DNA of 64,000 nt from an uncultured Eubacterium sp. GTDB taxonomy: Bacteria > Bacillota > Clostridia > Lachnospirales > Lachnospiraceae. The DNA is taken from contig CAJTZF010000003.1 of the NCBI GenBank assembly GCA_910584245.1, forward strand, positions 148,306 to 212,305. The letters run 5' to 3'. Made by a program: the position numbers and the translations under genes. Shown piece after piece: positions 1 to 8,648 of the stretch (its first letter is position 1; each line of letters opens with the position of its first letter). Under the pieces are notes generated by a model, which was not told the DNA's origin, ran no database searches, and saw only the letters and a list, made by a program, of their open reading frames with translations.

Positions 1-596
1 CCCTGCTCCCTCATAAAAAATTCCAGCCAGGCGGCGACCTGCTGTTCGGTCAAAAAGCTGCGCTCCTGTCTCATTTCAGCCAGCTTTCTGATGATTTTCG
101 CAAACGCCCCGTCGCCGATCTGCTCCGCCCTCTCAATATCCCGTATTTCATCCTCACTCTTAATCTGACGCATCCGGTCCAGCGCCCGGTGCAGCGGAAC
201 CAAATGAATCTCTTCCTGTACATATTTGCTCCACAATGCCTGAAGCGTGCGCCCCACCTTTACGGTCACATGCTCGTCCTCAAATCCGACCGAGAGCCCG
301 GACGCCTTCTCTTTCCCCACGCGTTTTAAAATCTCTTCCACACAGCATTCATAAATGTTATTTTTAATCTGGATCACTTCAAAGGCAGGACACTCCGCCC
401 GCGCCGCCTCCGTATATCTCGAATCGGTAAAAACAAGATGCAGCTCCCGGGACAGATAGATAACCCCCTCTCCCCGGAAGCCGCTGCATTTGCGCATATT
501 GGCAGGTGAGGTAACAAAAATGCCATCCACCTTTTTTACCTCCATCACCTCTGTTTCCCATTTTGAAAAAAATTCCCCGTTATTATTTTCCGTCAT
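1..596 (-). CDS. Xaa-Pro aminopeptidase (M24 family), 3' part cut by window edge
   Basis: About 198 N-terminal residues are visible; the catalytic pita-bread domain lies outside the window. The translated part looks like a creatinase/prolidase N-terminal domain (residues about 10-150; FVTSPANMRKCSGF, then LVFTDSRYTEAA). It is followed by the helix that opens the M24 domain (MRQIKSEDEIRDIERAE). Members are metal-dependent cytosolic peptidases that remove residues preceding proline. The ATG at 594-596 overlaps the TGA stop of the upstream HAD gene (ATGA), so translation is probably coupled. It is the last visible gene of the aroA-argS operon. The metal ligands cannot be checked here, so the family call rests on the N-terminal half only. 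Confidence 0.8.
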   Translation of the reverse strand, partial: MTENNNGEFFSKWETEVMEVKKVDGIFVTSPANMRKCSGFRGEGVIYLSRELHLVFTDSRYTEAARAECPAFEVIQIKNNIYECCVEEILKRVGKEKASGLSVGFEDEHVTVKVGRTLQALWSKYVQEEIHLVPLHRALDRMRQIKSEDEIRDIERAEQIGDGAFAKIIRKLAEMRQERSFLTEQQVAAWLEFFMREQ

Positions 597-1111
597 CCTT
601 GTTCTCCTTCTTTCGATCCCTTCCGGCTGCGGTACTCCTTTAAAATAATTTTTTCCAGGTACCGCTTGATAACAATCTGAATTTCCTCCCGTTTATTTAT
701 CGGCTTTACGAGAATATTCCGAATGCCGCACCTCTTGGCACCCCAGATGTCCGTAAACAGCTGGTCTCCCACAAACAACGTGGTCTCCTTTTCCGTTCCC
801 ATGCGCACCATAGCATCCATATACCCTTTGCGCCTCGGTTTATGGGCGTTAAAAATCATGTGTACCCCGATTCTTTTATTAAAACTGCTGACACGCTGCT
901 TTTTATTGTTGGAGATAAGACAGCACTCAAATCCGATGCGCTTCAACCGCTCAAACAGCGCAACCGCCCTCTCATTGGCATCCATGCCATGCTCTACAAG
1001 CGTATTATCAATGTCGAACAGAATTCCCCGGTATCCTTCCTCATACAACCCCTCGAAATCAATGTCGTACGTAGACGATACCGTCTCATCCGGGAAAAAT
1101 ATCTCAAACAT
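593..1111 (-). CDS. yqeG: YqeG-family HAD (subclass IIIA) phosphatase
   Basis: A cytosolic HAD-superfamily phosphatase of about 172 residues, the usual YqeG size. The nucleophile motif is DIDNTL near residue 35. The second motif follows at ISNNKKQR, and the acidic motif is VGDQLFTDIWGA, typical of this group. An ATG three codons upstream (1120) is in frame, but its Shine-Dalgarno would abut the codon. The ATG at 1109-1111 gives the N-terminus MFEIFFPDE, which resembles Bacillus YqeG, so that start is preferred. It sits between a DUF815 ATPase and an M24 peptidase and overlaps the latter by 4 nt. The physiological substrate is not known from sequence. Confidence 0.85.
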   Translation of the reverse strand: MFEIFFPDETVSSTYDIDFEGLYEEGYRGILFDIDNTLVEHGMDANERAVALFERLKRIGFECCLISNNKKQRVSSFNKRIGVHMIFNAHKPRRKGYMDAMVRMGTEKETTLFVGDQLFTDIWGAKRCGIRNILVKPINKREEIQIVIKRYLEKIILKEYRSRKGSKEGEQG

Positions 1112-1151
1112 AGGTTCCATCCTTTCCAGTTAGGGCAAACCGGACGCCCGA

Positions 1152-2477
1152 TTAAGCCGTACTACCGATTTTGGTAATAAACTGTTCTGCCACACGCCCG
1201 GAATACCCGCCATTTCGAACACTCCACGCATTTGCCTTCTGAAGCAGTTCCTCTCTTGAAAGAGTGATCTCCGGTTTCTCCGCGGCGAGGCCGAGCACAA
1301 TCTCCTCGAATTCTTTTTTTGACGGCCTGGAAAAATTGATCTGGACGCCAAACCGCGCCACTAAAGATAATTTTTCCTGCATCGTATCTGACCGGTGCAG
1401 TTCATCCGCAGACATATCCGAGCGGTCGCTCCACGTCTCACGAATCAGATGCCTCCGGTTTGACGTGGCATAGATCAGCACATTATCCGGTTTTACTTCC
1501 AGACCACCCTCGATAACTGCCTTCAAATACTTGTATTCGATCTCAAATTCTTCAAAAGACAAGTCATCCATATAAATGATAAATTTATAATTTCGGTTTT
1601 TCACCTGTTCTATAATATGTGACAAATCCCGGAACTGGTGCTTGTAAATTTCAATCAGGCGCAGCCCGCTGTCATAATACTGGTTTAATACCGCTTTAAT
1701 ACAAGTGGATTTCCCCGTGCCGCTGTCGCCGAACAGCAGACAATTATTGGCCTTCCTTCCCTCGACAAATGCCTGGGTATTTTCGACAAGCTGCTGCTTC
1801 TGGATCTCGTAACCGACGAGATGGGAAAATGTCACATCGCTCGTATGGGTGATCGGGGATAGTTCCATCTCCCCCAGCTCCCGATCAATAATGCGGAACG
1901 CTTTATTTAAGCCAAATTTGCCGACGCCGTATTTTTTGTAAAAATCCGTGACAGCTGCAAAAAAACCATACCCGCCGGACGCCCCGGCCAGCGCCCCGGC
2001 CAGCTCCTTGACTTTTTCGCTTACGCTTTTATTATAAGTATTTTCATCCTTTGCCAGTGACCGGTAATTCGTCAGTATGGAAAAACATTTCACAGAAAGC
2101 AGCTCCTCGATTTCCGTAAAATCAAAATGAAAGATCCGGTAAAAGCACTGCATATCCTGTTTGACAATCTCATTCACACTCGCCTGGTCCTCGTGCTCCC
2201 TGTCAATCCCTACCTTTTCACATATTACGCTAAATGGGTTTTCATCTGTCGCAAGCAGGTAGGCGATATAGCATTGCCACAAATTGTCATCAAACCCGTA
2301 CCGGGTGGCGATATCCAGAATACGGTATACCTGGTCGTAGATCTCCCTCACATAGGCGTCCTTATCCCCGGCGCTCCCATCCTCTGAAATACGTCTAAAA
2401 ATGTCACTCAGTTTCATGAGAACGGAATCCCCTCTGCCATTTCCATACATAATCAATCTTGCTGTGTCACGATACAT
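1152..2477 (-). CDS. DUF815-family AAA+ ATP-binding protein
   Basis: A 441-residue ATPase of the DUF815 type. The first 220 or so residues are helical and poorly conserved. A Walker A motif LLFGDSGTGKST lies around residue 245 and a Walker B-like segment FIIYMDDLSFEEF follows. A sensor-like YATSNRRHLI and a C-terminal helical lid fit the AAA+ fold. The ATG at 2477 has GGGGA 8 nt upstream; an internal ATG (MKLSDIF) is an alternative. The gene lies 39 nt downstream of argS and 40 nt upstream of the HAD gene, so it is probably in the same operon. Members of this family have no well-defined role; none is claimed. Confidence 0.8.
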   Translation of the reverse strand: MYRDTARLIMYGNGRGDSVLMKLSDIFRRISEDGSAGDKDAYVREIYDQVYRILDIATRYGFDDNLWQCYIAYLLATDENPFSVICEKVGIDREHEDQASVNEIVKQDMQCFYRIFHFDFTEIEELLSVKCFSILTNYRSLAKDENTYNKSVSEKVKELAGALAGASGGYGFFAAVTDFYKKYGVGKFGLNKAFRIIDRELGEMELSPITHTSDVTFSHLVGYEIQKQQLVENTQAFVEGRKANNCLLFGDSGTGKSTCIKAVLNQYYDSGLRLIEIYKHQFRDLSHIIEQVKNRNYKFIIYMDDLSFEEFEIEYKYLKAVIEGGLEVKPDNVLIYATSNRRHLIRETWSDRSDMSADELHRSDTMQEKLSLVARFGVQINFSRPSKKEFEEIVLGLAAEKPEITLSREELLQKANAWSVRNGGYSGRVAEQFITKIGSTA

Positions 2478-2516
2478 AAAGTTTCCCCGCTTTCTCTCGT
2501 CCGGTGCAATACGGAC

Positions 2517-4295
2517 TTACATTTTTTCCGGCGCCGAAAAACCAAGCAGCTCAATACACTGTTCCAATACATTTCTCACAAGGACAAGCAGCTGGATATA
2601 AGACGCCTTTTTTGTCTCGTCCTCATTGCCGAGAATTTTATTTTCATGGTAAAACACATTTAAGCTATCGCTCAGCTCATATATAAACTGGCAAATTTTG
2701 TGCGGAGCCTTTTCCTCATACGCCGCCTCCATCGTATCCGCATATTTGGCAAGCGTCAAATACAAATGAATCTCGCTTTCCTTTTCCGGCGCCCGAAGCA
2801 GCTCCGGATTCCCCTTTTCGTCCAGCTCTCCACCGCTTTCCTTATATTTGCCGAGCAGCGATTTGATACGGACGATCGTATATAAAATGTACGGCCCCGT
2901 ATTTCCCTCAAACGACGTAAAACGCTCCATGTCAAACATGTAATCCTTCGACGCCTGGTTCGACAAGTCACCGTATTTGATTGCGGCAAGTCCCACCTTC
3001 TCGGAAATTTCCCTGGCCTCTTTCTCGTCATAATCGCGGTTTTCCCGTATCTTCCCGTACACCTGCTCGTTTACGTCATCCCTTAGCACTTCGAGCCGGA
3101 GCACTCCGCCATCTCTCGTCTTAAATGGCTTTCCGTCCCTGCCGTTCATCGTTCCAAACCCGATAAACATCAGACTGGTATCCCCGCCCGTAAGCGATGC
3201 CTTTTTTGCGGTGCGGAACACCTGTGTAAAATGAAGCGACTGCCTTTTATCCGCAAGGTAAATGATTTCATCCGGCGAAAAGAGCTTCTCCCTGTCGATA
3301 ATGGTGGCAAGATCGGTCGTGGCGTAGAGCGTCGCCCCGTTTGATTTTACAATCAGGCACGGCGGAAGCTCCTTTTTATCGCCCTCCTCCGTCACATCGA
3401 CGACCAGCGCGCCCTCACTTTCATAGGCGAGCCCATCTGCTTTCATTTTCTCAATCATATCCGGAATATATGCCTGGACGTCACTTTCCTTTTTCCACAG
3501 ATCAAATTGTACATTTAATTTTTCATACACTCTCTTTAGATCGGTGATGGAAACATCTAAAATATGGTTCCAAAGCGCGATATACCCGCGCTCGCCCTCC
3601 TGCAGCCTGGCCGTCGCCTGCTGCGCCTCCAAAAGATACTCTTTGTGCTCCTTGGAGTATCCGCTGGCGTAGGGGTAAATCTCCTCTAAATCCGAGATAC
3701 TAAACGGCGGCTCTTCCGGGTATTCCCCGCTAAAATCCGCGTCAAAATAGGGCAGCCCCGGCTGGCGCCTCTTCAGCTCCGTAATAATTAAACCGATGGG
3801 AAGCCCCCAGTCGCCGAGATGTACATCTCCGACCACCGTGTCTCCCATATACCTCATAATACGCTTGATGCTCTCGCCGATAATCGCCGAGCGGAGATGG
3901 CCGACATGAAGCGGCTTTGCCACATTTGGCCCGCCATAATCAACAATAACCGTCTTCGGCATATCCGGAAGCTCCAGTCCAAATTTATCCTCTCTCATCA
4001 TCATTCCCGCGAGCCCGGCTAATGTATCGCCGCTGACGGTTATATTTATAAATCCAGGATTTACTGCTTCGATCTTCTGAAACATTTCCTCCCCTTCTAA
4101 TTTCCCTATTACATCGGATGCGATCTGAACCGGCGCCTTTTTATATTCCTTTGCCGCAGCCATCGCTCCGTTACACTGGTACTGGCACAGGTCCGGGCGG
4201 TTCGACACAGTCACAAACCCATACTTTTTATCATATCCCGCCTGCTCAAAACCGAACCCAAGCTTATCCTTCAGCAAATCAATCAGTTTCTTCAT
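2517..4295 (-). CDS. argS: Arginyl-tRNA synthetase
   Basis: Class I aminoacyl-tRNA synthetase that charges tRNA-Arg with arginine in the cytosol. The 592-residue protein has the N-terminal ArgRS additional domain, the signature GGPNVAKPLHVGHLRSAIIG with the HIGH-type HVGH motif near residue 130, and the C-terminal all-helical DALR anticodon-binding domain (from about residue 470; NTGPYILYTIVRIKSLL). The length is normal. The start ATG at 4293-4295 has GGAGG upstream. The gene follows aroA by 45 nt on the same strand. No T-box leader is visible ahead of the operon, so amino-acid-specific regulation is not evident. Confidence 0.96.
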   Translation of the reverse strand: MKKLIDLLKDKLGFGFEQAGYDKKYGFVTVSNRPDLCQYQCNGAMAAAKEYKKAPVQIASDVIGKLEGEEMFQKIEAVNPGFINITVSGDTLAGLAGMMMREDKFGLELPDMPKTVIVDYGGPNVAKPLHVGHLRSAIIGESIKRIMRYMGDTVVGDVHLGDWGLPIGLIITELKRRQPGLPYFDADFSGEYPEEPPFSISDLEEIYPYASGYSKEHKEYLLEAQQATARLQEGERGYIALWNHILDVSITDLKRVYEKLNVQFDLWKKESDVQAYIPDMIEKMKADGLAYESEGALVVDVTEEGDKKELPPCLIVKSNGATLYATTDLATIIDREKLFSPDEIIYLADKRQSLHFTQVFRTAKKASLTGGDTSLMFIGFGTMNGRDGKPFKTRDGGVLRLEVLRDDVNEQVYGKIRENRDYDEKEAREISEKVGLAAIKYGDLSNQASKDYMFDMERFTSFEGNTGPYILYTIVRIKSLLGKYKESGGELDEKGNPELLRAPEKESEIHLYLTLAKYADTMEAAYEEKAPHKICQFIYELSDSLNVFYHENKILGNEDETKKASYIQLLVLVRNVLEQCIELLGFSAPEKM

Positions 4296-4340
4296 CGTTT
4301 CCCTCCATGTCTATCGTTCTCACTCATTTATTTTAGTTTC

Positions 4341-5639
4341 TTATCCCAGGCTTGTCAATAGCTCGAAATAATTTTCAAAGGTTTTTCTACAGCACCCGGG
4401 ATTGTCAATAACAATGCCCTTTACGCGGCATCCAACGAGTGAAAATGCCATTGCCATGCGGTGGTCCTCATACGTATTTACCACTGCCGGCCTTACCTCG
4501 CCGGGATGTACCGTAATCCCATCCGGCCTCTCCTCACAGCGGATACCCATGCGCGCCAATTCTGTCACGATACCGTGTATGCGGTCGGATTCCTGTCCCC
4601 GGATGTGCCCCACACCATCTATAACCGTCTCGCTGTCTGCAAACGGGGCCACGGCTGCCAGCGTCATCGTCTGGTCGGAGAAATCGCTCATGTCCACATG
4701 GACGCCTCTCAGCTGCCCACACTTCACCCCCGTCACGACGACGCCGTCCCGCTCCTCCTTTACATGGCATCCCATCTGCTCTAATACATCAATAAATTTT
4801 ATGTCTCCCTGGGTTGTGGCGCTGTGCACATGCATAACTTTCACTTCGCTGCCCGTCACGGCCGCCAGTCCATAAAAATAACATGCCGCCGACACATCCG
4901 GCTCGATCTGGTACTCCCTGCCCCGGTACGTCTGTCCGCGCATAACCCGGTATGTATTTTCATCCAGCCTGCACACCTGGCACCCAAACTCCTCCATCAT
5001 TTTCATCGTAATTCCGACATAAGCCCTCGCACTTCTCGTTCCGGTCAGATGCACGGTGACCCCCTCCCGGCACATCACACCGCTCAATAAGAGAGCGCTC
5101 AAAAACTGGCTGCTGGCATCTATATTCAGGCCTACGGATTCCGGGTTTCTGTCCTCCCTGCCACAAATGCGAAACGGAAAGGCATACGGCTGCTCCAAAA
5201 ACTCAAACTTTGCCCCGAGCTCCTCCAATGCGCGCAAAAGCGGCTCCATCGGCCGTTTCTTCATCTGCTCCGACGACTCCACCCAAAAATGCTGGCCGGA
5301 CAGCGCGAGAAGCGCCGTGAGAAATCTGGCCGCCGTGCCCGCACTTCCCACATACACCCTCCGGCCCTCGTGCGCGCCAGAGACTGCGGGAATGCTTCCC
5401 CCGTGTCCTTCGATCACGACTTTATGCTCTTCTTCGTTTACCTCCACTAAAAAACCGATATCCCTCAGCGCCTGCATAAATACTTTGGAATCATCGCTAA
5501 ACAACACCCCGCGAAGCACTGTCGTCCCCTCCGCCAACGCGCCCACAAGCAGCGCCCGGTTTGTGATGCTCTTCGAGCCGGGTACCGTCACCTCAAATCT
5601 GTGAAACCCTTCGATCGGTGTACAAACATATTGTTTCAT
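4341..5639 (-). CDS. aroA: 3-phosphoshikimate 1-carboxyvinyltransferase (EPSP synthase)
   Basis: Transfers enolpyruvyl from PEP to shikimate-3-phosphate in the shikimate pathway. Family motifs are all present: PGSKSITNRALL near the N-terminus, GSAGTAARFLTALLAL (PEP loop) around residue 100, and YEDHRMAMAFSL near the C-terminus. The length (432 aa) is normal. Two in-frame ATGs sit 6 nt apart. The upstream one (5645) abuts GGAGG, whereas 5639 has the proper spacing, so 5639 is chosen. It is the first gene of the minus-strand operon, with a clear promoter upstream at 5709-5737. Confidence 0.95.
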   Translation of the reverse strand: MKQYVCTPIEGFHRFEVTVPGSKSITNRALLVGALAEGTTVLRGVLFSDDSKVFMQALRDIGFLVEVNEEEHKVVIEGHGGSIPAVSGAHEGRRVYVGSAGTAARFLTALLALSGQHFWVESSEQMKKRPMEPLLRALEELGAKFEFLEQPYAFPFRICGREDRNPESVGLNIDASSQFLSALLLSGVMCREGVTVHLTGTRSARAYVGITMKMMEEFGCQVCRLDENTYRVMRGQTYRGREYQIEPDVSAACYFYGLAAVTGSEVKVMHVHSATTQGDIKFIDVLEQMGCHVKEERDGVVVTGVKCGQLRGVHVDMSDFSDQTMTLAAVAPFADSETVIDGVGHIRGQESDRIHGIVTELARMGIRCEERPDGITVHPGEVRPAVVNTYEDHRMAMAFSLVGCRVKGIVIDNPGCCRKTFENYFELLTSLG

Positions 5640-5708
5640 AACCATCCTCCGTTCTATATTATGATATCCGCAGGAGACAAACGCCTCTTAACCCTAATCT
5701 AGTATCTT

Positions 5709-5737
5709 ATTATATATGCCTCTACAAAGAAAAGCAA
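5709..5737 (-). promoter_or_regulatory. Sigma-A promoter of the aroA operon
   Basis: On the minus strand TTGCTT, a 17-nt spacer and TATAAT are seen. The expected transcript start near 5702 gives a leader of about 60 nt before aroA. Its -35 box lies 5 nt from the -35 box of the divergent hydrolase promoter, so the two may share regulation. Confidence 0.7.
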
Positions 5738-5742
5738 CTAAT

Positions 5743-5771
5743 TTGATTTTTCCTGTCAAAAATATTATAAT
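5743..5771 (+). promoter_or_regulatory. Sigma-A promoter of the hydrolase gene
   Basis: TTGATT, a 17-nt spacer and TATAAT on the plus strand. The predicted start near 5778 leaves about 95 nt of AT-rich leader before the hydrolase ATG. It is divergent from and nearly back-to-back with the aroA promoter. Confidence 0.7.
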
Positions 5772-5872
5772 ATATTCAATAAAATAACGGGTAAATATCT
5801 ATAATAAAATATCAGGCAAATTTTAAAATAGTATTAACCTATGTAAAATAAAAAGAGGCTAGGTATATTATC

Positions 5873-6838
5873 ATGAAAAATAAAGGGATTAAAATATTAG
5901 GGGCCGCCGCCGTGGCAGCCAGCGTATTTATGGCGTCCGGCTGGTCCTTTTTTAAAATGACTGTACGCTGTAAAAAACAAAAAAAACTGCTGAAAAAGAA
6001 GTGGTTTCAATTATCTCATACAAAAATCAATCATCCGAGACATAAATTTGAGAAAGAGTATGAGGATGGCAAAATGTGGTGCATGCGGCAAAATATGCAG
6101 GACTGCTATATAAAAAGCAGCGATGGGCTCATACTCCATGCTTATTACCTGCCGGCAAGAAACGCGGAGAGATTTGTGCTGTTAATCCACGGATACAAGG
6201 GCAGCGGTTTTGGGGATTTTGCCTATACCTCCCGCTTCCTTCATGAGAATCACTGTCATTTACTTTTTATTGACCAGAGATGCTGCGGAATGAGCCAGGG
6301 AAAGTATATTACTTTTGGGGCGATGGAACAATATGACGTACAAAAATGGGCGTATTATATTGCCAGACGGAATAAAAGCAGGCTTCCTATATATCTCTAT
6401 GGAGAATCTATGGGAGCGGCGGCGGCGCTTATGGCATCGGGCCGCAAATTGCCAAAAGAGGTAAAAGGACTTATTGCTGACTGTGGTTTTCGCTCCATGA
6501 AGCAACAGATCAAAGATATGGCGGCAAACTGGTTCCACCTGCATTGGATTGGGCTTTTGCTGCTCCGGCTGGATTTGTTTTGCGCCATATCCGCCGGCTT
6601 CCGTATGAAGGAGGCAGATACGACGAACGCCATGAAAAAAAATAAAAGACCTGTTTTATTTTTTCACGGGGAAGAGGATACCTATGTGAATCCAAAAAAT
6701 TCCACATATAATTATTCTGTATGCCAGGCTTCCAAAGAACTCGTGCTTATCCCGGGAGCAAGACATCTTTGCAGCGCCTATGTGGAACCGGAATTGTACC
6801 GGGAAAAGATATTATGTTTTTTTGCAAAATATGATTAA
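5873..6838 (+). CDS. Membrane-anchored alpha/beta hydrolase
   Basis: A 321-residue serine hydrolase of the alpha/beta fold. Residues 5-27 are a hydrophobic N-terminal anchor followed by a basic stretch (KKQKKLLKKK), so the catalytic domain probably faces outward from the membrane. The core begins with FVLLIHGYKG. The nucleophile elbow is GESMG with Ser179. A later Asp (HGEEDTYV) and His (GARHLCSAY) complete a plausible triad. It reads into the condensation, carrier-protein and ligase genes that follow. A role as thioesterase or acyl-chain releasing enzyme for that cluster is inference from position; it could also be an unrelated peptidase or esterase. Confidence 0.8.
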   Translation: MKNKGIKILGAAAVAASVFMASGWSFFKMTVRCKKQKKLLKKKWFQLSHTKINHPRHKFEKEYEDGKMWCMRQNMQDCYIKSSDGLILHAYYLPARNAERFVLLIHGYKGSGFGDFAYTSRFLHENHCHLLFIDQRCCGMSQGKYITFGAMEQYDVQKWAYYIARRNKSRLPIYLYGESMGAAAALMASGRKLPKEVKGLIADCGFRSMKQQIKDMAANWFHLHWIGLLLLRLDLFCAISAGFRMKEADTTNAMKKNKRPVLFFHGEEDTYVNPKNSTYNYSVCQASKELVLIPGARHLCSAYVEPELYREKILCFFAKYD

Positions 6839-6852
6839 ATCCTCTTAATGTC

Positions 6853-6880
6853 TTGGACAATTTCACATAAAATGTATGTT
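6853..6880 (+). promoter_or_regulatory. Possible promoter of the condensation-ACP-ligase genes
   Basis: TTGGAC, a 16-nt spacer and TATGTT lie in the gap between the hydrolase and the condensation-type gene. The match is moderate. It would allow transcription of the last three genes apart from the hydrolase. Confidence 0.4.
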
Positions 6881-6958
6881 AAATCCCTTAGTGGGTAGAA
6901 ATAATAAATGAAATATGATAATGTTTCAATGGAAGGAATAAGACAGGGGGATTTGCAA

Positions 6959-8344
6959 ATGCAACAATATTATCCTTTAACAGCAGCACAGAAACTTCAT
7001 CATAACTGGATTCTAAATTATAAGACGCAGCAGGTGGCGGGAGTCAGTGTCGTGGCATCCCTAAAATCGCCGCTGGATTTTGGCCTTTTAAAAAAATGTA
7101 TTCAATTAGAATTTGAGCGTTATGGATGTATGAGAGTCCGTTTTACAAAGCCGGACAAAAAAGGAGACGTAAAACAGTACATTGTAAAAAAAGATACGAG
7201 GGATATTCCGATTAAGGATTTATCCGGCATGCGTATGGCGGATGCAGACCAGCTCATGCAACAGTGGGCATATGAAACTTTTGACGGGGATGATATCTCA
7301 TTATGTGATGTGACGATGGTAAGACTTCCGGAAGGGTACAATGGATTCTTTATCCATATGGATCACAGACTTATTGATTCCTGTGGTCTCGTAGTAATGA
7401 TTAATGATTTGATGCAGCTCTATACCCATTATAGATTTCAATCCGAATATCCTTCCGATCTGGCGGACTTTGAAAAAGTCCTGGAAAAGGATTTAAAAAA
7501 GGCAAACAATGAAAAACGGTTTGCCAAGGATAAAAAGTTTTGGGATAATCAGCTGGATACTCTGGGGGAGCCTCTTTATTCTGATGTTCAGGGGCCTTCT
7601 GTTCTTGAGGAGTCGAGAAAACTACACGGCAATAAACATTTGAGGGCGGCGGATATCGAGTTAAAAAATTTATTTGTGGAAGTGAAAGATTATTACCTGG
7701 AGCCGGAGCCGACCAAAAACCTCATACGTTTTTGCATGAACCATCAGCTATCCATGACAAATCTTTTACTATTGGGCATTCGAACTTATTTGTCAAAGGT
7801 AAATAATGGCCAGGAAGATATTACAATCCAAAACTTTATTTCCAGGCGTTCCACCCACGACGAGTGGACATCGGGAGGCAGCAGGACCATTATGTTCCCG
7901 TGCCGAACCGTCATTTCTCCGGATACAGATTTTATGTCGGCCGCTTATGAGATCCAGAGTGTGCAAAATAAAATTTATATGCACAGTAATTATGACCCCG
8001 CACGAATTGAAGAAGAAATGAGAAAACGTTATAATACGCCGGAAAATACGTCTTATGAAAGTTGTTATCTCACATACCAGCCGATGCCTGTCAAGCTGGA
8101 GAATCCACATCTTGTAAATATCCCACAGCATGCTAAATGGTTTGCAAATGGTGCAGCTACTAAAAAAATGTATTTGACCGTATCCCATACGGAAAACGGG
8201 GGAATGAATTTCTCCTATCATTACCAGACCGCCCATTTAGTGGAGCATGATATGGAACTTTTGTATTACTACATGATGCGGATTCTGTTTAAGGGAATTG
8301 CGAACCCGGATATGAGCATCGGGGAAATCATGGAACAGGTATGA
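6959..8344 (+). CDS. Stand-alone condensation-domain acyltransferase
   Basis: A 461-residue single-domain protein resembling NRPS condensation or related carrier-protein-dependent acyltransferases. It opens with YPLTAAQ, the usual first condensation motif. The catalytic motif is DHRLIDS (His136, Asp140 from this start), a variant of HHxxxDG that keeps the second His and the Asp. The upstream ATG at 6908 lacks a Shine-Dalgarno. The ATG at 6959 has AGGGGG 9 nt upstream and puts the first motif at the expected distance from the N-terminus, so it is preferred. It is followed at once by a discrete ACP and an AMP-forming ligase. The likely reaction is transfer of an acyl group from the ACP to an amine or alcohol; the acceptor is unknown. 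Confidence 0.75.
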   Translation: MQQYYPLTAAQKLHHNWILNYKTQQVAGVSVVASLKSPLDFGLLKKCIQLEFERYGCMRVRFTKPDKKGDVKQYIVKKDTRDIPIKDLSGMRMADADQLMQQWAYETFDGDDISLCDVTMVRLPEGYNGFFIHMDHRLIDSCGLVVMINDLMQLYTHYRFQSEYPSDLADFEKVLEKDLKKANNEKRFAKDKKFWDNQLDTLGEPLYSDVQGPSVLEESRKLHGNKHLRAADIELKNLFVEVKDYYLEPEPTKNLIRFCMNHQLSMTNLLLLGIRTYLSKVNNGQEDITIQNFISRRSTHDEWTSGGSRTIMFPCRTVISPDTDFMSAAYEIQSVQNKIYMHSNYDPARIEEEMRKRYNTPENTSYESCYLTYQPMPVKLENPHLVNIPQHAKWFANGAATKKMYLTVSHTENGGMNFSYHYQTAHLVEHDMELLYYYMMRILFKGIANPDMSIGEIMEQV

Positions 8345-8404
8345 GAGGCAAATGTATAAAAAATCAAGATTATGCGCAAAAACAGCGCAGAAATGGGGGA
8401 AAAT

Positions 8405-8644
8405 ATGACACAGGACATGCAGTTTAAGAAAATTGTAGCCCAGTATTGCGATATCGCGCCGGAGGAAATGAACAACGATATGAGGTTCCGGGAAGATTTA
8501 GGATTTAGTTCTCTTGATTTTATGTCTTTTTTAGGAGAGCTGGAGGATACCTTTGACATAGAGTTAGAGGAGGAAGACGCATTACAGGTTGTTACGATTG
8601 CAGAGGCTTTGGAATTATTAGAACGATTACAGCAGGAGGCGTAG
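8405..8644 (+). CDS. Discrete acyl carrier protein
   Basis: A 79-residue acidic carrier protein. The phosphopantetheine attachment region is DLGFSSLDF, with Ser36 (the one before Leu-Asp) the likely modified residue. Four-helix ACP spacing is kept. An ATG 33 nt upstream is in frame, but GGGGGAAAAT directly precedes the ATG at 8405, so that start is used. It lies 60 nt after the condensation gene and 4 nt before the ligase. It is probably the acyl shuttle between the two, not the housekeeping fatty-acid ACP, because no fab genes are nearby. Confidence 0.88.
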   Translation: MTQDMQFKKIVAQYCDIAPEEMNNDMRFREDLGFSSLDFMSFLGELEDTFDIELEEEDALQVVTIAEALELLERLQQEA

Positions 8645-8648
8645 GGAA

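Noticed and set aside
5646..5872. A riboswitch ahead of aroA or the hydrolase
   Set aside because: No recognisable conserved core; the region is explained by two back-to-back promoters.
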